DNA from: Actinophytocola xinjiangensis
GTDB lineage: Bacteria; Actinomycetota; Actinomycetes; Mycobacteriales; Pseudonocardiaceae
Assembly: GCF_001921215.1 (NCBI RefSeq)
Contig: NZ_MSIF01000014.1
Coordinates: 124,001-188,000 of the forward strand
DNA length: 64,000 nucleotides
Direction: 5' to 3'
The notes under the pieces: generated by a model
The model's database searches: none
What the model was told of the DNA's origin: nothing
Seen by the model: the letters and a program-made list of their open reading frames with translations, nothing else
Translations under genes and position numbers: made by a program
Part shown: positions 34,756-43,639 of the stretch, in pieces
Numbering within the stretch: position 1 is the first letter of the stretch
Layout: the number at the start of each line of letters is the position of its first letter

Positions 34756-34815
34756 AAGCGCCGGTTCTTCCTTACCGTGGTTTCGCGGTGGGTGGGGGAC
34801 CGGCGCTTTCGTTTG
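34756..34815. terminator. Terminator between lsr2 and the convergent MFS gene
   Basis: AAGCGCCGGT (34756-34765) pairs perfectly with ACCGGCGCTT (34799-34808), followed by TCGTTT. The 33-nt loop may hold a smaller stem. It is bidirectional because AAGCGCC is preceded by an A-containing tract. Confidence 0.65.
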
Positions 34816-34826
34816 GTGAAAACGCC

Positions 34827-36026
34827 TCACCTCCGTCGGGTCTGCCCGCCGATCCAGACCGCCACGCCCACTGCCGCCAGCCCACCGAGGCCCATGCTGA
34901 CCCCGACCGGCACGGCCTCGGTGAGCAGGCCGAACACCGCCGGCCCGACGCCCTGCAACGTCATCAGCCCGGTCGACATGAGCCCGAACGCCTGCCCGTT
35001 GCGCTCGGCGGGCACCGCGTCGACGAACCGTTGTTGCAGCCCCAGCGCGTAGGCGAACCCGAACCCGGTCACCGCCAGCAGCAGCCCGGCCGCCACCACC
35101 CCCACCCCGAACGCGAACGGCACCAGCGACGCACCGCAGGCCGCGACCAGCACCGGCACCAGCCGCTCCCGGTTGGCGGGCGAGACCAGCCGTGCCATCA
35201 CGAGGTTCCCGACGAACATGCCGACGGTGACGCAGCCGAGCAGCAGCCCCGGCGTCGACTCGCCGAACCCGCGGGTCAACGCGTAGGGCACCAGCAGGCT
35301 CTCCGCCCCGGTGGCGAACGCCGGCGGCAGCCACATCGCGAGCAGGATCCGCCGCACGACCGGGTCGGCGAGCAGCTCCCGGTTCCCGTTCCAGCTGCGC
35401 CGCACCAGCGCCCGCTCCCCGACCCGCCCCGGCGCCGGCAGATTCGGGAGGAACACGCCGGCGCCGAGCGCCGCGACCAGGTGCGCCCCGGCCGTGATCA
35501 GCAGGGCGTGCTCGGCTCCCGCCGCCGCGACCGCGAGCGCTCCGCCCGCGAGCCCCAGCAGCTGCGCGACCGAACTGGCCAGCTGGAACAGGCTGCGTCC
35601 GAGCACGAAGGTGTCGCCGCGCAGCGACTCGGCCGTGAGCCGTCCGGCGGTCCCGTTGAACACCGGGGCCAGGCAGGCGATGCCGGCGACCAGTACCAGG
35701 CTGGCCCACACGGGCAGGCCGGCGAGTGCCAGCACGGTCGCGCCGGCGGCCTCCGCCAGGTACCCGCCGACCAGCAGGATCTTCGGCCGCACGAGGTCGG
35801 GCAGGGCGCCCACCAGCACCCCGCCCACGACCTGCGGCAGGAACGAGACGGCGAACGTCATGGCCCCGAGCAGCGCGGACCCGGTCGAGGTGAACACGAG
35901 GACCGACAGGGCCATGGTTCGGAGGGTGTCGGCGCCAACGGCCAGTGACCGCGTCCAGAACACCGTGCGGAACACCGGGGAGGCCAGCGCCTGCCGATAG
36001 GTCGCCCGTTCCGCCAGCTGAGTCAT
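34827..36026 (-). CDS. MFS transporter (12-TM exporter-like)
   Basis: A 399-residue polytopic protein with about twelve hydrophobic segments, resembling actinobacterial MFS exporters of the MdtG/enterobactin-exporter type. It begins TYRQALASPVFRTVFWTRSLAVGADTLRTMALSVLVF. Loop motifs GRLTAESLRGDTFVLGRSL and RFVDAVPAERNGQAFGLMSTGLMTLQGVGP are typical of this family. The substrate is unknown. ATG 36024-36026 is 66 bp from the divergent ArsR-like regulator, which probably controls it. A shared terminator lies beyond its 3' end. Confidence 0.88.
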   Translation of the reverse strand: MTQLAERATYRQALASPVFRTVFWTRSLAVGADTLRTMALSVLVFTSTGSALLGAMTFAVSFLPQVVGGVLVGALPDLVRPKILLVGGYLAEAAGATVLALAGLPVWASLVLVAGIACLAPVFNGTAGRLTAESLRGDTFVLGRSLFQLASSVAQLLGLAGGALAVAAAGAEHALLITAGAHLVAALGAGVFLPNLPAPGRVGERALVRRSWNGNRELLADPVVRRILLAMWLPPAFATGAESLLVPYALTRGFGESTPGLLLGCVTVGMFVGNLVMARLVSPANRERLVPVLVAACGASLVPFAFGVGVVAAGLLLAVTGFGFAYALGLQQRFVDAVPAERNGQAFGLMSTGLMTLQGVGPAVFGLLTEAVPVGVSMGLGGLAAVGVAVWIGGQTRRR

Positions 36027-36080
36027 GTCCCAGATCGTCGGGACCGGTCCGCCACACCACGAATGATTCGCCCTCGGACG

Positions 36081-36086
36081 TAAGGT
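36081..36086 (+). promoter_or_regulatory. -10 box of a leaderless promoter (ArsR-like regulator)
   Basis: TAAGGT ends 6 nt before GTG 36093, in the 66-bp gap shared with the divergent MFS gene. Confidence 0.5.
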
Positions 36087-36092
36087 CGATGG

Positions 36093-37064
36093 GTGCTGAA
36101 GCTCACCGTCCACCGTGACGACCTGCTGAACAGCCGTTTCGCCGTGTCGCCACTGTTCGAACTGGACAACCTGCTGCGCAAACTGGGTGGCAGTGCCCCG
36201 TCGGGCCTGCCGCCGGGCTGGCTGGCCAGGGTGCGCCCCGCGTTCCGCCACCTGCGCCGCACGACGCCGCTGGACGCGGTCCTGGCCCTGCACCGGGGCC
36301 GCTACGGCGCCGCGTTCATCGCCCCACCGCCCGCCAGCCTCGCCCAGACCCTCGCCGACGACCTCGCGGCCGTCCGCTCGACGCCGCTGGACCTGGCCCG
36401 CCAGGAGATCGCCGTGAGCCTGTCCGACGCGCCCGCCCCGTCGCCCGAGGTTCGCGAGATCCTGGACTCCGCCGAGGTCGTGACGGTCATCGCGTCAACC
36501 ATGGAAACCGCCTGGCACGAGCTGATAGCGGTGGACTGGCCGACGATGCGCGCGATCTGCGAGCGGGACGTGATCCACCGTGCGGGCCTGTTGAGCCGGG
36601 GAGGATGGGCGGCGGCACTCGGCGGCCTGCACCGCCGGATTCGCTGGGAGTCGGGCGAGATCCGCCTCCAGCACCGGATGGACCTGGAGGTGGACCTGGA
36701 GGGGAGGGGTCTGCTGCTGGTCCCGTCGGTGTTCGTCTGGCCACGAATCGCGGTCTACACGGATCCTCCGTGGCCGCATGCGCTGATCTACCCGGCCAGG
36801 GGGACGGCGGCCCTGCTGGAGCCGGAGCGGGTCACCGCGCCCGACTCACTGGCCGCGTTGCTGGGGCGGTCGCGCGCCCGGGTCCTGGTGGCGCTGACCG
36901 AGCCGGCCAGCACCACGCAGCTGGCCACGACGTTGCGGCTGGCGCCGGGGGCGGTGGGGGGCCATCTGGCTGTTCTGTACCGGGCCGGGTTGCTGAGCCG
37001 GGCCCGGTCCGGGCGGTCCGTGCTGTACCGGCGGACGTCGTTGGGTGATGCCCTGGCCGCCTGA
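36093..37064 (+). CDS. ArsR-type winged-helix regulator with DUF5937 N-terminal domain
   Basis: A 323-residue protein. The N-terminal two-thirds (LTVHRDDLLNSRFAVSPLFELD, HRIRWESG-type middle, LLLVPSVFVWPRIAVYTDPPW) matches the DUF5937-type ligand or effector region. The C-terminal ~80 residues are an ArsR HTH: ARVLVALTEPASTTQLATTL, APGAVGGHLAVLYRAGLL, and wing SRARSGRSVLYRRT. Such proteins commonly sit divergent to an MFS pump, as here, and repress it. The inducer is unknown. GTG 36093 is leaderless. Confidence 0.87.
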   Translation: MLKLTVHRDDLLNSRFAVSPLFELDNLLRKLGGSAPSGLPPGWLARVRPAFRHLRRTTPLDAVLALHRGRYGAAFIAPPPASLAQTLADDLAAVRSTPLDLARQEIAVSLSDAPAPSPEVREILDSAEVVTVIASTMETAWHELIAVDWPTMRAICERDVIHRAGLLSRGGWAAALGGLHRRIRWESGEIRLQHRMDLEVDLEGRGLLLVPSVFVWPRIAVYTDPPWPHALIYPARGTAALLEPERVTAPDSLAALLGRSRARVLVALTEPASTTQLATTLRLAPGAVGGHLAVLYRAGLLSRARSGRSVLYRRTSLGDALAA

Positions 37065-37101
37065 CGCGTTCGGGCGTGGACAACCGACAGCGATCACACG
37101 A

Positions 37102-37917
37102 CTACTTGGGAAGCACCCGGGGGCAGGTGGAACAAGGCCCCTTCCCGCGCTCCAACAGGTAGTGGAAACAGCAACTCTCCCGCCGCCGGGTCCACCCGGC
37201 CCCCTCGGCCCTCATCGTCGACCCGGCGGTGAACGGCGCGACCCGCCCAGGCAGGACCAACGACCCGTCCACCACCCCGGCGCCTTCGTCGCCTCCGTAG
37301 CGCCCCACCAACAACATCGAGTCGTCCAGGGCGTCGGTGGCGGCGGCCCACAACGTGCGGCGGCCGAACCGAACGGTCGGCGCGAACATCGACACGAACC
37401 GGGCCGCGTGCGCGATGAAACGTCCGCGCAGTACCGACGCCAGGGCCCGCTCGTCAGGGACGACGGTGGCATCCGGCGTACCGGCCGCTGGGTCGTCCGG
37501 CAGGCACACGAAGCGCTTGTCTAGCAACGCGATGGACTCCGGGTGGGGCCTGGGTCGAGCCATCCGGAACGCCAGTTGCTCAGGTCGCAACGACGGGACC
37601 CGCCGTTCGTGGTGGAACAGCAGCGCGGCGGTGTAGCCGGGCACGCCGAGGTACCACGTCATCACGTAGCCGGCGGTGGTGCGTTCGGGGGCTTCGCCGT
37701 ACTGGTCGACCAACCAGTCGCCGAGTGAGGCTCGCCACTGGCCGAACCGCGTGACGTCGGAGAGTAACGATCCGCAGTTCACCCAATCGTGTGAATCGGG
37801 GGGTTCGCCGACGGTCAGGGACATCCTGGCCTGGCGACTCTCCGCGCGCGCCACCGACTCGGCGAGCGTGGCTCGCCGCTCGTCGGTCACGAGCCGTAGG
37901 CTCGTACTGCTCCACAC
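37102..37917 (-). CDS. FhuF-like ferric siderophore reductase ((2Fe-2S) protein)
   Basis: A 271-residue protein whose C-terminus carries the FhuF-type cluster motif RRESCCFHYLLERGKGPCSTCPR: Cys249, Cys250, Cys262, Cys265. FhuF proteins reduce ferric iron in hydroxamate siderophores in the cytoplasm. Upstream segments GYVMTWYLGVPGYTAALLFHHERRVP and VSMFAPTVRFGRRTLWAAATDALDDSML fit the actinobacterial family. GTG 37917 is chosen because GGAG lies 7 nt upstream (CTGGAGACGCCC before the GTG); GTG 37890 is an alternative. A DtxR/IdeR-type box lies 28-46 bp upstream, which fits iron-repressed expression and supports the functional call. Confidence 0.87.
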   Translation of the reverse strand: MWSSTSLRLVTDERRATLAESVARAESRQARMSLTVGEPPDSHDWVNCGSLLSDVTRFGQWRASLGDWLVDQYGEAPERTTAGYVMTWYLGVPGYTAALLFHHERRVPSLRPEQLAFRMARPRPHPESIALLDKRFVCLPDDPAAGTPDATVVPDERALASVLRGRFIAHAARFVSMFAPTVRFGRRTLWAAATDALDDSMLLVGRYGGDEGAGVVDGSLVLPGRVAPFTAGSTMRAEGAGWTRRRESCCFHYLLERGKGPCSTCPRVLPK

Positions 37918-37944
37918 GGGCGTCTCCAGGGGTCTCAGGACCTG

Positions 37945-37963
37945 TGAGGCTTGCCTAACCTTA
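37945..37963. promoter_or_regulatory. DtxR/IdeR iron box upstream of the fhuF-like gene
   Basis: TGAGGCTTGCCTAACCTTA matches the 19-bp consensus TTAGGTTAGCCTAACCTAA at 15 of 19 positions by my count, including the GCCTAACCT half-site without error. It lies 28 bp before the reductase start, where repressor binding would block transcription. Confidence 0.75.
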
Positions 37964-38163
37964 TCGGACCTTGTTGATCTCCGCGAGGCCCTGTTCGCGC
38001 TCAGCGGACACCACTCGCTTGCGGAATCCATTCCGATTGCCGCACGTTGAGCCATGTGACGGTCCGACCGTCAACGACGAGGACCAACCGAGGACCACGT
38101 CCGGCAGCAAGTGGTACTGAGCGCGACCGGCTGGACGACTACAGTGGTCCTCACGGTGCTGAA

Positions 38164-38181
38164 CCCACCGCAAGCGGTGGG
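38164..38181. promoter_or_regulatory. Perfect inverted repeat upstream of clpC
   Basis: CCCACCGC-AA-GCGGTGGG (8+2+8) lies 33 bp before ATG 38215. It does not match the HspR (HAIR), CtsR or ClgR consensus sequences as I remember them. It could be an operator or a leader hairpin. Confidence 0.4.
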
Positions 38182-38214
38182 CAGGGACCGCCGGCGCAGC
38201 AGTCAGGAGTGCAG

Positions 38215-40767
38215 ATGTTTGAAAGGTTCACCGACCGCGCGAGGCGGGTGGTTGTGCTGGCCCAAGAAGAGGCCAGGATGCTCAACCACAACTACATCGG
38301 CACCGAGCACATCCTCCTGGGCTTGATCCACGAGGGTGAGGGTGTCGCCGCCAAGGCGCTGGAATCGCTGGGAATCGCCCTGGAAGGCGTGCGGCAGCAG
38401 GTCGAGGAGATCATCGGCCAGGGCCAGCACGCCCCGAGCGGGCACATCCCCTTCACCCCCCGGGCCAAGAAGGTCCTCGAGCTGTCACTGCGCGAGGCGC
38501 TGCAGCTCGGCCACAACTACATCGGCACCGAGCACATCCTGCTCGGTCTCATCCGCGAGGGCGAGGGCGTCGCCGCCCAGGTCCTGGTGAAGCTCGGCGC
38601 CGACCTCAACCGCGTCCGCCAGCAGGTCCTCCAGCTGCTGTCCGGTTACCAGGGCAAGGAGCCCGCGGAGACCGGCGGCCGGGGCGAGGGCACCCCCTCC
38701 TCCTCGCTGGTGCTCGACCAGTTCGGGCGCAACCTCACCTCCTCCGCCCGCGAGGGCAAGCTCGACCCGGTCATCGGGCGGGCCAAGGAGATCGAGCGGG
38801 TCATGCAGGTGCTGTCCCGCCGTACCAAGAACAACCCCGTCCTCATCGGCGAGCCGGGCGTCGGCAAGACCGCCGTCGTCGAGGGGCTGGCGCAGATGGT
38901 CGTCAAGGGCGAGGTGCCCGAGACGCTCAAGGACAAGCAGCTCTACACGCTCGACCTCGGTTCCCTGGTCGCCGGCTCGCGCTACCGCGGTGACTTCGAG
39001 GAGCGCCTGAAGAAGGTCCTCAAGGAGATCCGCACCCGCGGCGACATCATCCTGTTCATCGACGAGATCCACACGCTCGTCGGCGCGGGTGCCGCCGAGG
39101 GCGCGATCGACGCCGCGTCCATCCTCAAGCCGATGCTGGCCCGCGGCGAACTCCAGACCATCGGCGCGACCACGCTCGACGAGTACCGCAAGTACGTCGA
39201 GAAGGACCCGGCCCTGGAGCGTCGCTTCCAGCCGATCCAGGTCGGCGAGCCGACGCTCGAGCACACGATCGAGATCCTCAAGGGCCTGCGCGACCGGTAC
39301 GAGGCGCACCACCGCGTCACGATCACCGACCCGGCGCTGGTGGCCGCCGCCACGCTCGCGGACCGCTACATCAACGACCGGTACCTGCCGGACAAGGCGA
39401 TCGACCTGATCGACGAGGCCGGCGCCCGGATGCGGATCCGCCGGATGACCGCCCCGCCGGACCTGCGCGAGTTCGACGAGAAGATCGCCGACGTGCGCCG
39501 CGAGAAGGAAAGCGCGATCGACGCGCAGGACTTCGAGCGCGCCGCGAAGCTGCGCGACACCGAGAAGCAGCTGCTCGGCCAGAAGGCGGAGCGCGAGAAG
39601 CAGTGGAAGGACGGCGACCTCGACGTCGTCGCCGAGGTCGACGACGAGCAGATCGCCGAGGTGCTCGCCAACTGGACCGGCATCCCCGTGTTCAAGCTCA
39701 CCGAGGAGGAGACCACGCGTCTGCTCCGCATGGAGGAGGAGCTGCACAAGCGGATCATCGGCCAGGAGGACGCGGTCAAGGCCGTGTCGCAGGCGATCCG
39801 CCGTACCCGCGCCGGTCTGAAGGACCCCAAGCGCCCGTCCGGCTCGTTCATCTTCGCCGGCCCGTCCGGTGTCGGTAAGACCGAGCTGTCCAAGGCGCTG
39901 GCCCAGTTCCTGTTCGGCGAGGACGACGCGCTGATCCAGATCGACATGGGCGAGTTCCACGACCGCTACACCGCGTCGCGGCTGTTCGGTGCCCCTCCGG
40001 GGTACGTCGGCTACGAGGAGGGTGGCCAGCTGACCGAGAAGGTGCGGCGCAAGCCGTTCTCGGTGGTGCTGTTCGACGAGATCGAGAAGGCGCACCAGGA
40101 GGTCTACAACACCCTCCTGCAGGTGCTGGAGGACGGTCGCCTGACCGACGGCCAGGGCCGCACGGTCGACTTCAAGAACACGGTGATCATCTTCACGTCG
40201 AACCTGGGTACCCAGGACATCTCGAAGGCGGTCAGCCTCGGCTTCACCTCCGGCGGCGGCGACCAGAGCTACGACCGGATGAAGCAGAAGGTCGACGACG
40301 AGCTCAAGAAGCACTTCCGTCCGGAGTTCCTCAACCGTATCGACGACATCATCGTCTTCCACCAGCTCACCGAAGAGCAGATCGTGAAGATGGTCGACCT
40401 GATGATCGCCAGGGTCGAGGAGCAGCTGCGCAACAAGGACATGTCCCTGGAGCTGACCCCGGCGGCCAAGAAGCTGCTCGCCACCCGGGGCTTCGACAAG
40501 GTGCTGGGTGCCCGGCCGCTGCGCCGCACCATCCAGCGCGAGATCGAGGACCAGCTCTCGGAGAAGATCCTCTTCGGCGAGATCCAGCCCGGCCAGATCA
40601 TCATCTGCGACGTCGAAGGCTGGGACGGCGAGGAAGGCACGTCCACCGACAAGGCCAAGTTCACCTTCCGAGGTGAGCCCAAGCCAGGCGTCGTCCCCGA
40701 CGCCCCGCCGGTCGACATGGCCGCCAGCAGCGGCGACCTCCCCGCCGAAGGCGAGGAGTCAGCCTAA
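38215..40767 (+). CDS. clpC: ATP-dependent Clp protease ATP-binding subunit ClpC
   Basis: An 850-residue Hsp100/AAA+ unfoldase that feeds ClpP. Two N-terminal Clp repeats ([38 protein letters not shown], repeated at about residue 100) precede AAA-1 with Walker A GEPGVGKT and Walker [16 protein letters not shown]. The middle coiled coil has a UVR-like [14 protein letters not shown] segment, which separates ClpC from ClpB/ClpA. AAA-2 has GPSGVGKT and [14 protein letters not shown] 38215 has CAGGAG 7 nt upstream; earlier in-frame codons are not conserved. A strong terminator follows. In mycobacteria ClpC1 is essential and a drug target. Confidence 0.97.
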   Translation: MFERFTDRARRVVVLAQEEARMLNHNYIGTEHILLGLIHEGEGVAAKALESLGIALEGVRQQVEEIIGQGQHAPSGHIPFTPRAKKVLELSLREALQLGHNYIGTEHILLGLIREGEGVAAQVLVKLGADLNRVRQQVLQLLSGYQGKEPAETGGRGEGTPSSSLVLDQFGRNLTSSAREGKLDPVIGRAKEIERVMQVLSRRTKNNPVLIGEPGVGKTAVVEGLAQMVVKGEVPETLKDKQLYTLDLGSLVAGSRYRGDFEERLKKVLKEIRTRGDIILFIDEIHTLVGAGAAEGAIDAASILKPMLARGELQTIGATTLDEYRKYVEKDPALERRFQPIQVGEPTLEHTIEILKGLRDRYEAHHRVTITDPALVAAATLADRYINDRYLPDKAIDLIDEAGARMRIRRMTAPPDLREFDEKIADVRREKESAIDAQDFERAAKLRDTEKQLLGQKAEREKQWKDGDLDVVAEVDDEQIAEVLANWTGIPVFKLTEEETTRLLRMEEELHKRIIGQEDAVKAVSQAIRRTRAGLKDPKRPSGSFIFAGPSGVGKTELSKALAQFLFGEDDALIQIDMGEFHDRYTASRLFGAPPGYVGYEEGGQLTEKVRRKPFSVVLFDEIEKAHQEVYNTLLQVLEDGRLTDGQGRTVDFKNTVIIFTSNLGTQDISKAVSLGFTSGGGDQSYDRMKQKVDDELKKHFRPEFLNRIDDIIVFHQLTEEQIVKMVDLMIARVEEQLRNKDMSLELTPAAKKLLATRGFDKVLGARPLRRTIQREIEDQLSEKILFGEIQPGQIIICDVEGWDGEEGTSTDKAKFTFRGEPKPGVVPDAPPVDMAASSGDLPAEGEESA

Positions 40768-40781
40768 GCACCCGCACGCGG

Positions 40782-40821
40782 AAAGCCGCGCTCCCCTCAG
40801 GGGAGCGCGGCTTTCTCTTTT
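40782..40821 (+). terminator. Rho-independent terminator after clpC
   Basis: AAAGCCGCGCTCCC (40782-40795) pairs perfectly with GGGAGCGCGGCTTT (40801-40814) around a CTCAG loop, followed by CTCTTTTG. One of the best terminators in the window. Confidence 0.93.
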
Positions 40822-40889
40822 GTCACTTCGAACCCACACCAGTCCTGATTGACCAGTCAAAGCCCAACACTTCAGGCATCCTGATAACC

Positions 40890-41096
40890 ATGGGCTTGGA
40901 GGACGACCCGTTCGACTGGCGGGCAACGAAGAACGGCCAGGTACTGGTCTCCCGAGGCAACCGGGTCGTGACGACCATCCGAGGCAAGGCCGCGGCGGCT
41001 CTGCTGGGCCGCCTGGAGCGGGCCGACGACGAGACAGCCCAGCAACTTCTGGCCAGGGTGACCGGAAACTACAAGCGGGGCAACGAACGTGGCTAG
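40890..41096 (+). CDS. Small conserved-type protein of unknown function (68 aa)
   Basis: ATG 40890 encodes 68 residues: MGLEDDPFDWRATKNGQVLV continues with SRGNRVVTTIRGKAAAALLG, then a helix and a basic end KRGNERG. The ratio of charged to hydrophobic residues and the G/C-ending codons look coding. Its stop overlaps the next gene's GTG by 8 bp, so the two are coupled. I do not recognise a named family; it may be one of the small proteins often found downstream of clpC in actinobacteria. Confidence 0.72.
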   Translation: MGLEDDPFDWRATKNGQVLVSRGNRVVTTIRGKAAAALLGRLERADDETAQQLLARVTGNYKRGNERG

Positions 41097-42081
41097 AACA
41101 GCCGAGCTGGACGATCCGCCGACACGTCGTCCCCGCCGTGGCGGACGACCCCTGAGCTTCGTCCTCTGGCTGGTCAGCCTGGCCTTCCTGACCTTCGCCG
41201 TGCTGCGCCTGTGGGGTCTGGAGAACACCGAGTGGCTGATCGCCGCCATGGCGATCACCCCTTACCTGGTGGGGTTCGGCCTGTTCTGGACCCTGCTGAC
41301 CCTGGTCCTGCGTCGCCGCGCCGCCGCCGGCCTCGTCCTGCTGCTCACCATCGCCCTGGGCACCCTGCTCGCCCCCCGGGTGCTGTCCGACGAACAGCCT
41401 GGTGTCGGGGGCGAGCGTCTGCGGGTGATGGCCGCCAACCTCTTCGTCGGCCGGGCCGACCCCGACACGATCGTCGATCTGGTCCGCGAGCAGAAGGTCG
41501 ACGTCCTGGTGCTTCCCGAGCTGACCGCCGGGGCCGAGTCCGGCCTTGACCGCGCCGGCCTGCACTCGCTGCTGCCGCACCGCGTCTACGACGTCGGCCT
41601 GACCGGCGAGGGAACCGGTATCGCCGCCCGGTTCCCGCTGCGCCAGATCGTGTTGATGGACGAGACGACCTTGTCCCAGCCTTCGGTCGTGGTGGACCTG
41701 GACGGCACGGAGGATGTCGAGCTGACGGCGGTGCACGTGTATCCGGGGGTGCGTGACGGCGGCGCCCGGACCTGGCAGGAGGAGCTGGCGATGTTGCCGC
41801 CGCCGACGCCCAAGGAGCGGGTTCGGGTGCTCGCGGGGGACTTCAACGCGAGCCTGGACCACCGTGGTTTCCGTGACCTGATCGATCTGGGCTACGCCGA
41901 CGCCGCCGAGGAGACCGGCCAGGCGATGACCCCGACCTGGTCGAGTTGGCCGACGGGCCCACCGGTGACCATCGACCACATCCTGGTCGACCGCCGTGCC
42001 GCGATCGGCAGCTACGCGGTGTTCGCCGTGCCGGGCACCGACCACAGCGCGGTGCTGTCCGAGATCGTTCTGCCGTCGTAG
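41089..42081 (+). CDS. Membrane-anchored endonuclease/exonuclease/phosphatase (EEP) family protein
   Basis: A 330-residue protein. After a cytosolic Arg/Pro-rich start come three TM helices (LSFVLWLVSLAFLTFAVLRL, LIAAMAITPYLVGFGLFWTL, AAGLVLLLTIALGTLL). The extracytoplasmic EEP domain begins LRVMAANLFVGRADPDTIVDL and has VDVLVLPELTAG (catalytic Glu), LTAVHVYPG, VLAGDFNASLDHRGF (Asp-Asn), TIDHILVD and GTDHSAVLSEI (Asp-His). The fold cleaves phosphodiesters; the substrate outside the membrane is unknown. GTG 41089 overlaps the 68-residue gene. Confidence 0.88.
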   Translation: MARTAELDDPPTRRPRRGGRPLSFVLWLVSLAFLTFAVLRLWGLENTEWLIAAMAITPYLVGFGLFWTLLTLVLRRRAAAGLVLLLTIALGTLLAPRVLSDEQPGVGGERLRVMAANLFVGRADPDTIVDLVREQKVDVLVLPELTAGAESGLDRAGLHSLLPHRVYDVGLTGEGTGIAARFPLRQIVLMDETTLSQPSVVVDLDGTEDVELTAVHVYPGVRDGGARTWQEELAMLPPPTPKERVRVLAGDFNASLDHRGFRDLIDLGYADAAEETGQAMTPTWSSWPTGPPVTIDHILVDRRAAIGSYAVFAVPGTDHSAVLSEIVLPS

Positions 42082-42085
42082 CTGG

Positions 42086-43549
42086 TCAGCGGCGCAGGGT
42101 TCCCGGGTAGAGGTGGTCATCGCCTGGCTGGGTGGTGCCTCGGAACCAGGCGTCGAAGAACGCGGTGAGGTCCTCGCCGGTGACCTCCTCGACGAACCGT
42201 TCGAACTGGGGCCAGGACGCGTTGGCGTCGCGGTGGCGGGCCGGCCATTCCTTGAGGACGCGGTCGAAGTCGTCGTCGCCGATGGTGCGGCGCAGGGCGT
42301 GCAGGGCCAGCGGGCCCTTGCGGTAGACGGCGCCGAACTCGTTGCCGGCGCCCATGTCGTAGAGCGGGTCCTCCCAGAGGCGGTCGGTGGCCCTGGCGAC
42401 CTCGGTGCGGTAGCGCTCGTCGAGGTCGGCGTCGTCCTTGGCCTCTTCCCACAGCCACTGCGCGTAGCTCGCGAAACACTCGTTGAGACAGATGTCAGCC
42501 CATGACTCGACGGTGACCGAGTTGCCGTACCACTGGTGGGCGTTCTCGTGCACGACGACGTCGAGCTCAGCCCAGTCGGCGTAGACCGGGCGGCCCTGGG
42601 TCTCCAGCGAGAACGGGATGGTCTCGTTGATGTAGATGCCGCCGGCCGCGCTCTGCGGGTAGGGCCCGAACTTCTCGGTCAGGAACTCGATGACCTCCGG
42701 CAGCCGCTCCTCGACCTGGGTCTTGTCCTCCTGGCCGGGCGCGTAGGCGCTGACCACCGGCACCCCGCTGGGCAGCGTCGACCGCTCGAAGGTCCACTTG
42801 TCGATACCGACGGTGGTCAGGTAGGTGGCGATGCGGTTGGGCTCGTCCCAGTGGTAGGTGGTCCAGCCGTCGGTGCCCTGGGTCGCCGGCTTCTCCAGCC
42901 CGTTGGACACCACGCTCCACCCGTCGGGCACGCGGGCGTCGAGCCGGAAGGTGGCCTTGTCGCGGGGGGTGTCGTTGGCGGGGTACCAGGTGGTGGCCGA
43001 GTGCGGCTCCCCGGCGACGAACGCACCGCCGGAGGCGGCGATCTGCCACCCGTTCTCACCCAGCCCGCCGGTCCCAGCGATCGACGGCGTGCCGGCGTAG
43101 CGCACCCGGGTCTCGAACCGTGCGTTCTCGGTGACCGGCGTCTCCGGGGTGATCACCAGTTCGTGGTCACCCTGCCGGGCGAACTCGGCAGGCTGCCCGT
43201 CGACCTCGACGCCGCTGACCTCCAGCCCGAACAGGTCGAGGTTGAACTCGGTCAGCTGCCCCGTGGCGGTCGCGGTGACGACGGTGTCGCCGTCGAGGCG
43301 CTGGCTGGGCGGGTCGTAGCTGATGGAGACGTGGTAGCCGACGACGTCGTAGCCGCCGTTGCCGTCCTGCGGGTAGTAGGGGTCGCCGGCGCCGTCGGCG
43401 CCCGGGGTGGGCTCGGGGCGGGGCTGTTCGGCGCTCCGGTCGGGGGCCGGCGAGGCCGGGTCGGCGTTGTCGGAGCCGCCGGTGCAGGAGGTGAGCGCGG
43501 CGAGGCCGACCGTGGCGAGCGCGAGGCAGGCCGCGCGTACCTGGTACAT
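42086..43549 (-). CDS. M1 family aminopeptidase-like lipoprotein
   Basis: A 487-residue lipoprotein (signal ending LAALTSC, lipobox Cys ~22) followed by a Pro/Asp-rich spacer and an M1 (gluzincin) domain. The zinc site is HENAHQWYGNS with His334, Glu335, His338, and the third ligand Glu357 in ICLNECFASYAQ, matching HExxH-x18-E. The substrate-binding segment reads PFSLETQGRPVY instead of the classic GAMEN, as in secreted actinobacterial M1 proteins. The C-terminal helical domain is short. ATG 43547-43549 has GGAG upstream (AGGAGCAGCCCACG). It probably trims peptides at the outer face of the membrane. Confidence 0.9.
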   Translation of the reverse strand: MYQVRAACLALATVGLAALTSCTGGSDNADPASPAPDRSAEQPRPEPTPGADGAGDPYYPQDGNGGYDVVGYHVSISYDPPSQRLDGDTVVTATATGQLTEFNLDLFGLEVSGVEVDGQPAEFARQGDHELVITPETPVTENARFETRVRYAGTPSIAGTGGLGENGWQIAASGGAFVAGEPHSATTWYPANDTPRDKATFRLDARVPDGWSVVSNGLEKPATQGTDGWTTYHWDEPNRIATYLTTVGIDKWTFERSTLPSGVPVVSAYAPGQEDKTQVEERLPEVIEFLTEKFGPYPQSAAGGIYINETIPFSLETQGRPVYADWAELDVVVHENAHQWYGNSVTVESWADICLNECFASYAQWLWEEAKDDADLDERYRTEVARATDRLWEDPLYDMGAGNEFGAVYRKGPLALHALRRTIGDDDFDRVLKEWPARHRDANASWPQFERFVEEVTGEDLTAFFDAWFRGTTQPGDDHLYPGTLRR

Positions 43550-43639
43550 CGTGGGCTGCTCCTGTTCTCCGGTGGCCTCGACCATGGTTCGGCCATGATG
43601 GCGCAGGTGCCGTGATGACCGAGTTGGAAGGTATCTGGT

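Noticed and set aside
38164-38181. Assigning the clpC upstream repeat to ClgR or HspR
   Set aside because: The spacing and flanks do not fit the consensus sites I know, so I report it as unassigned.
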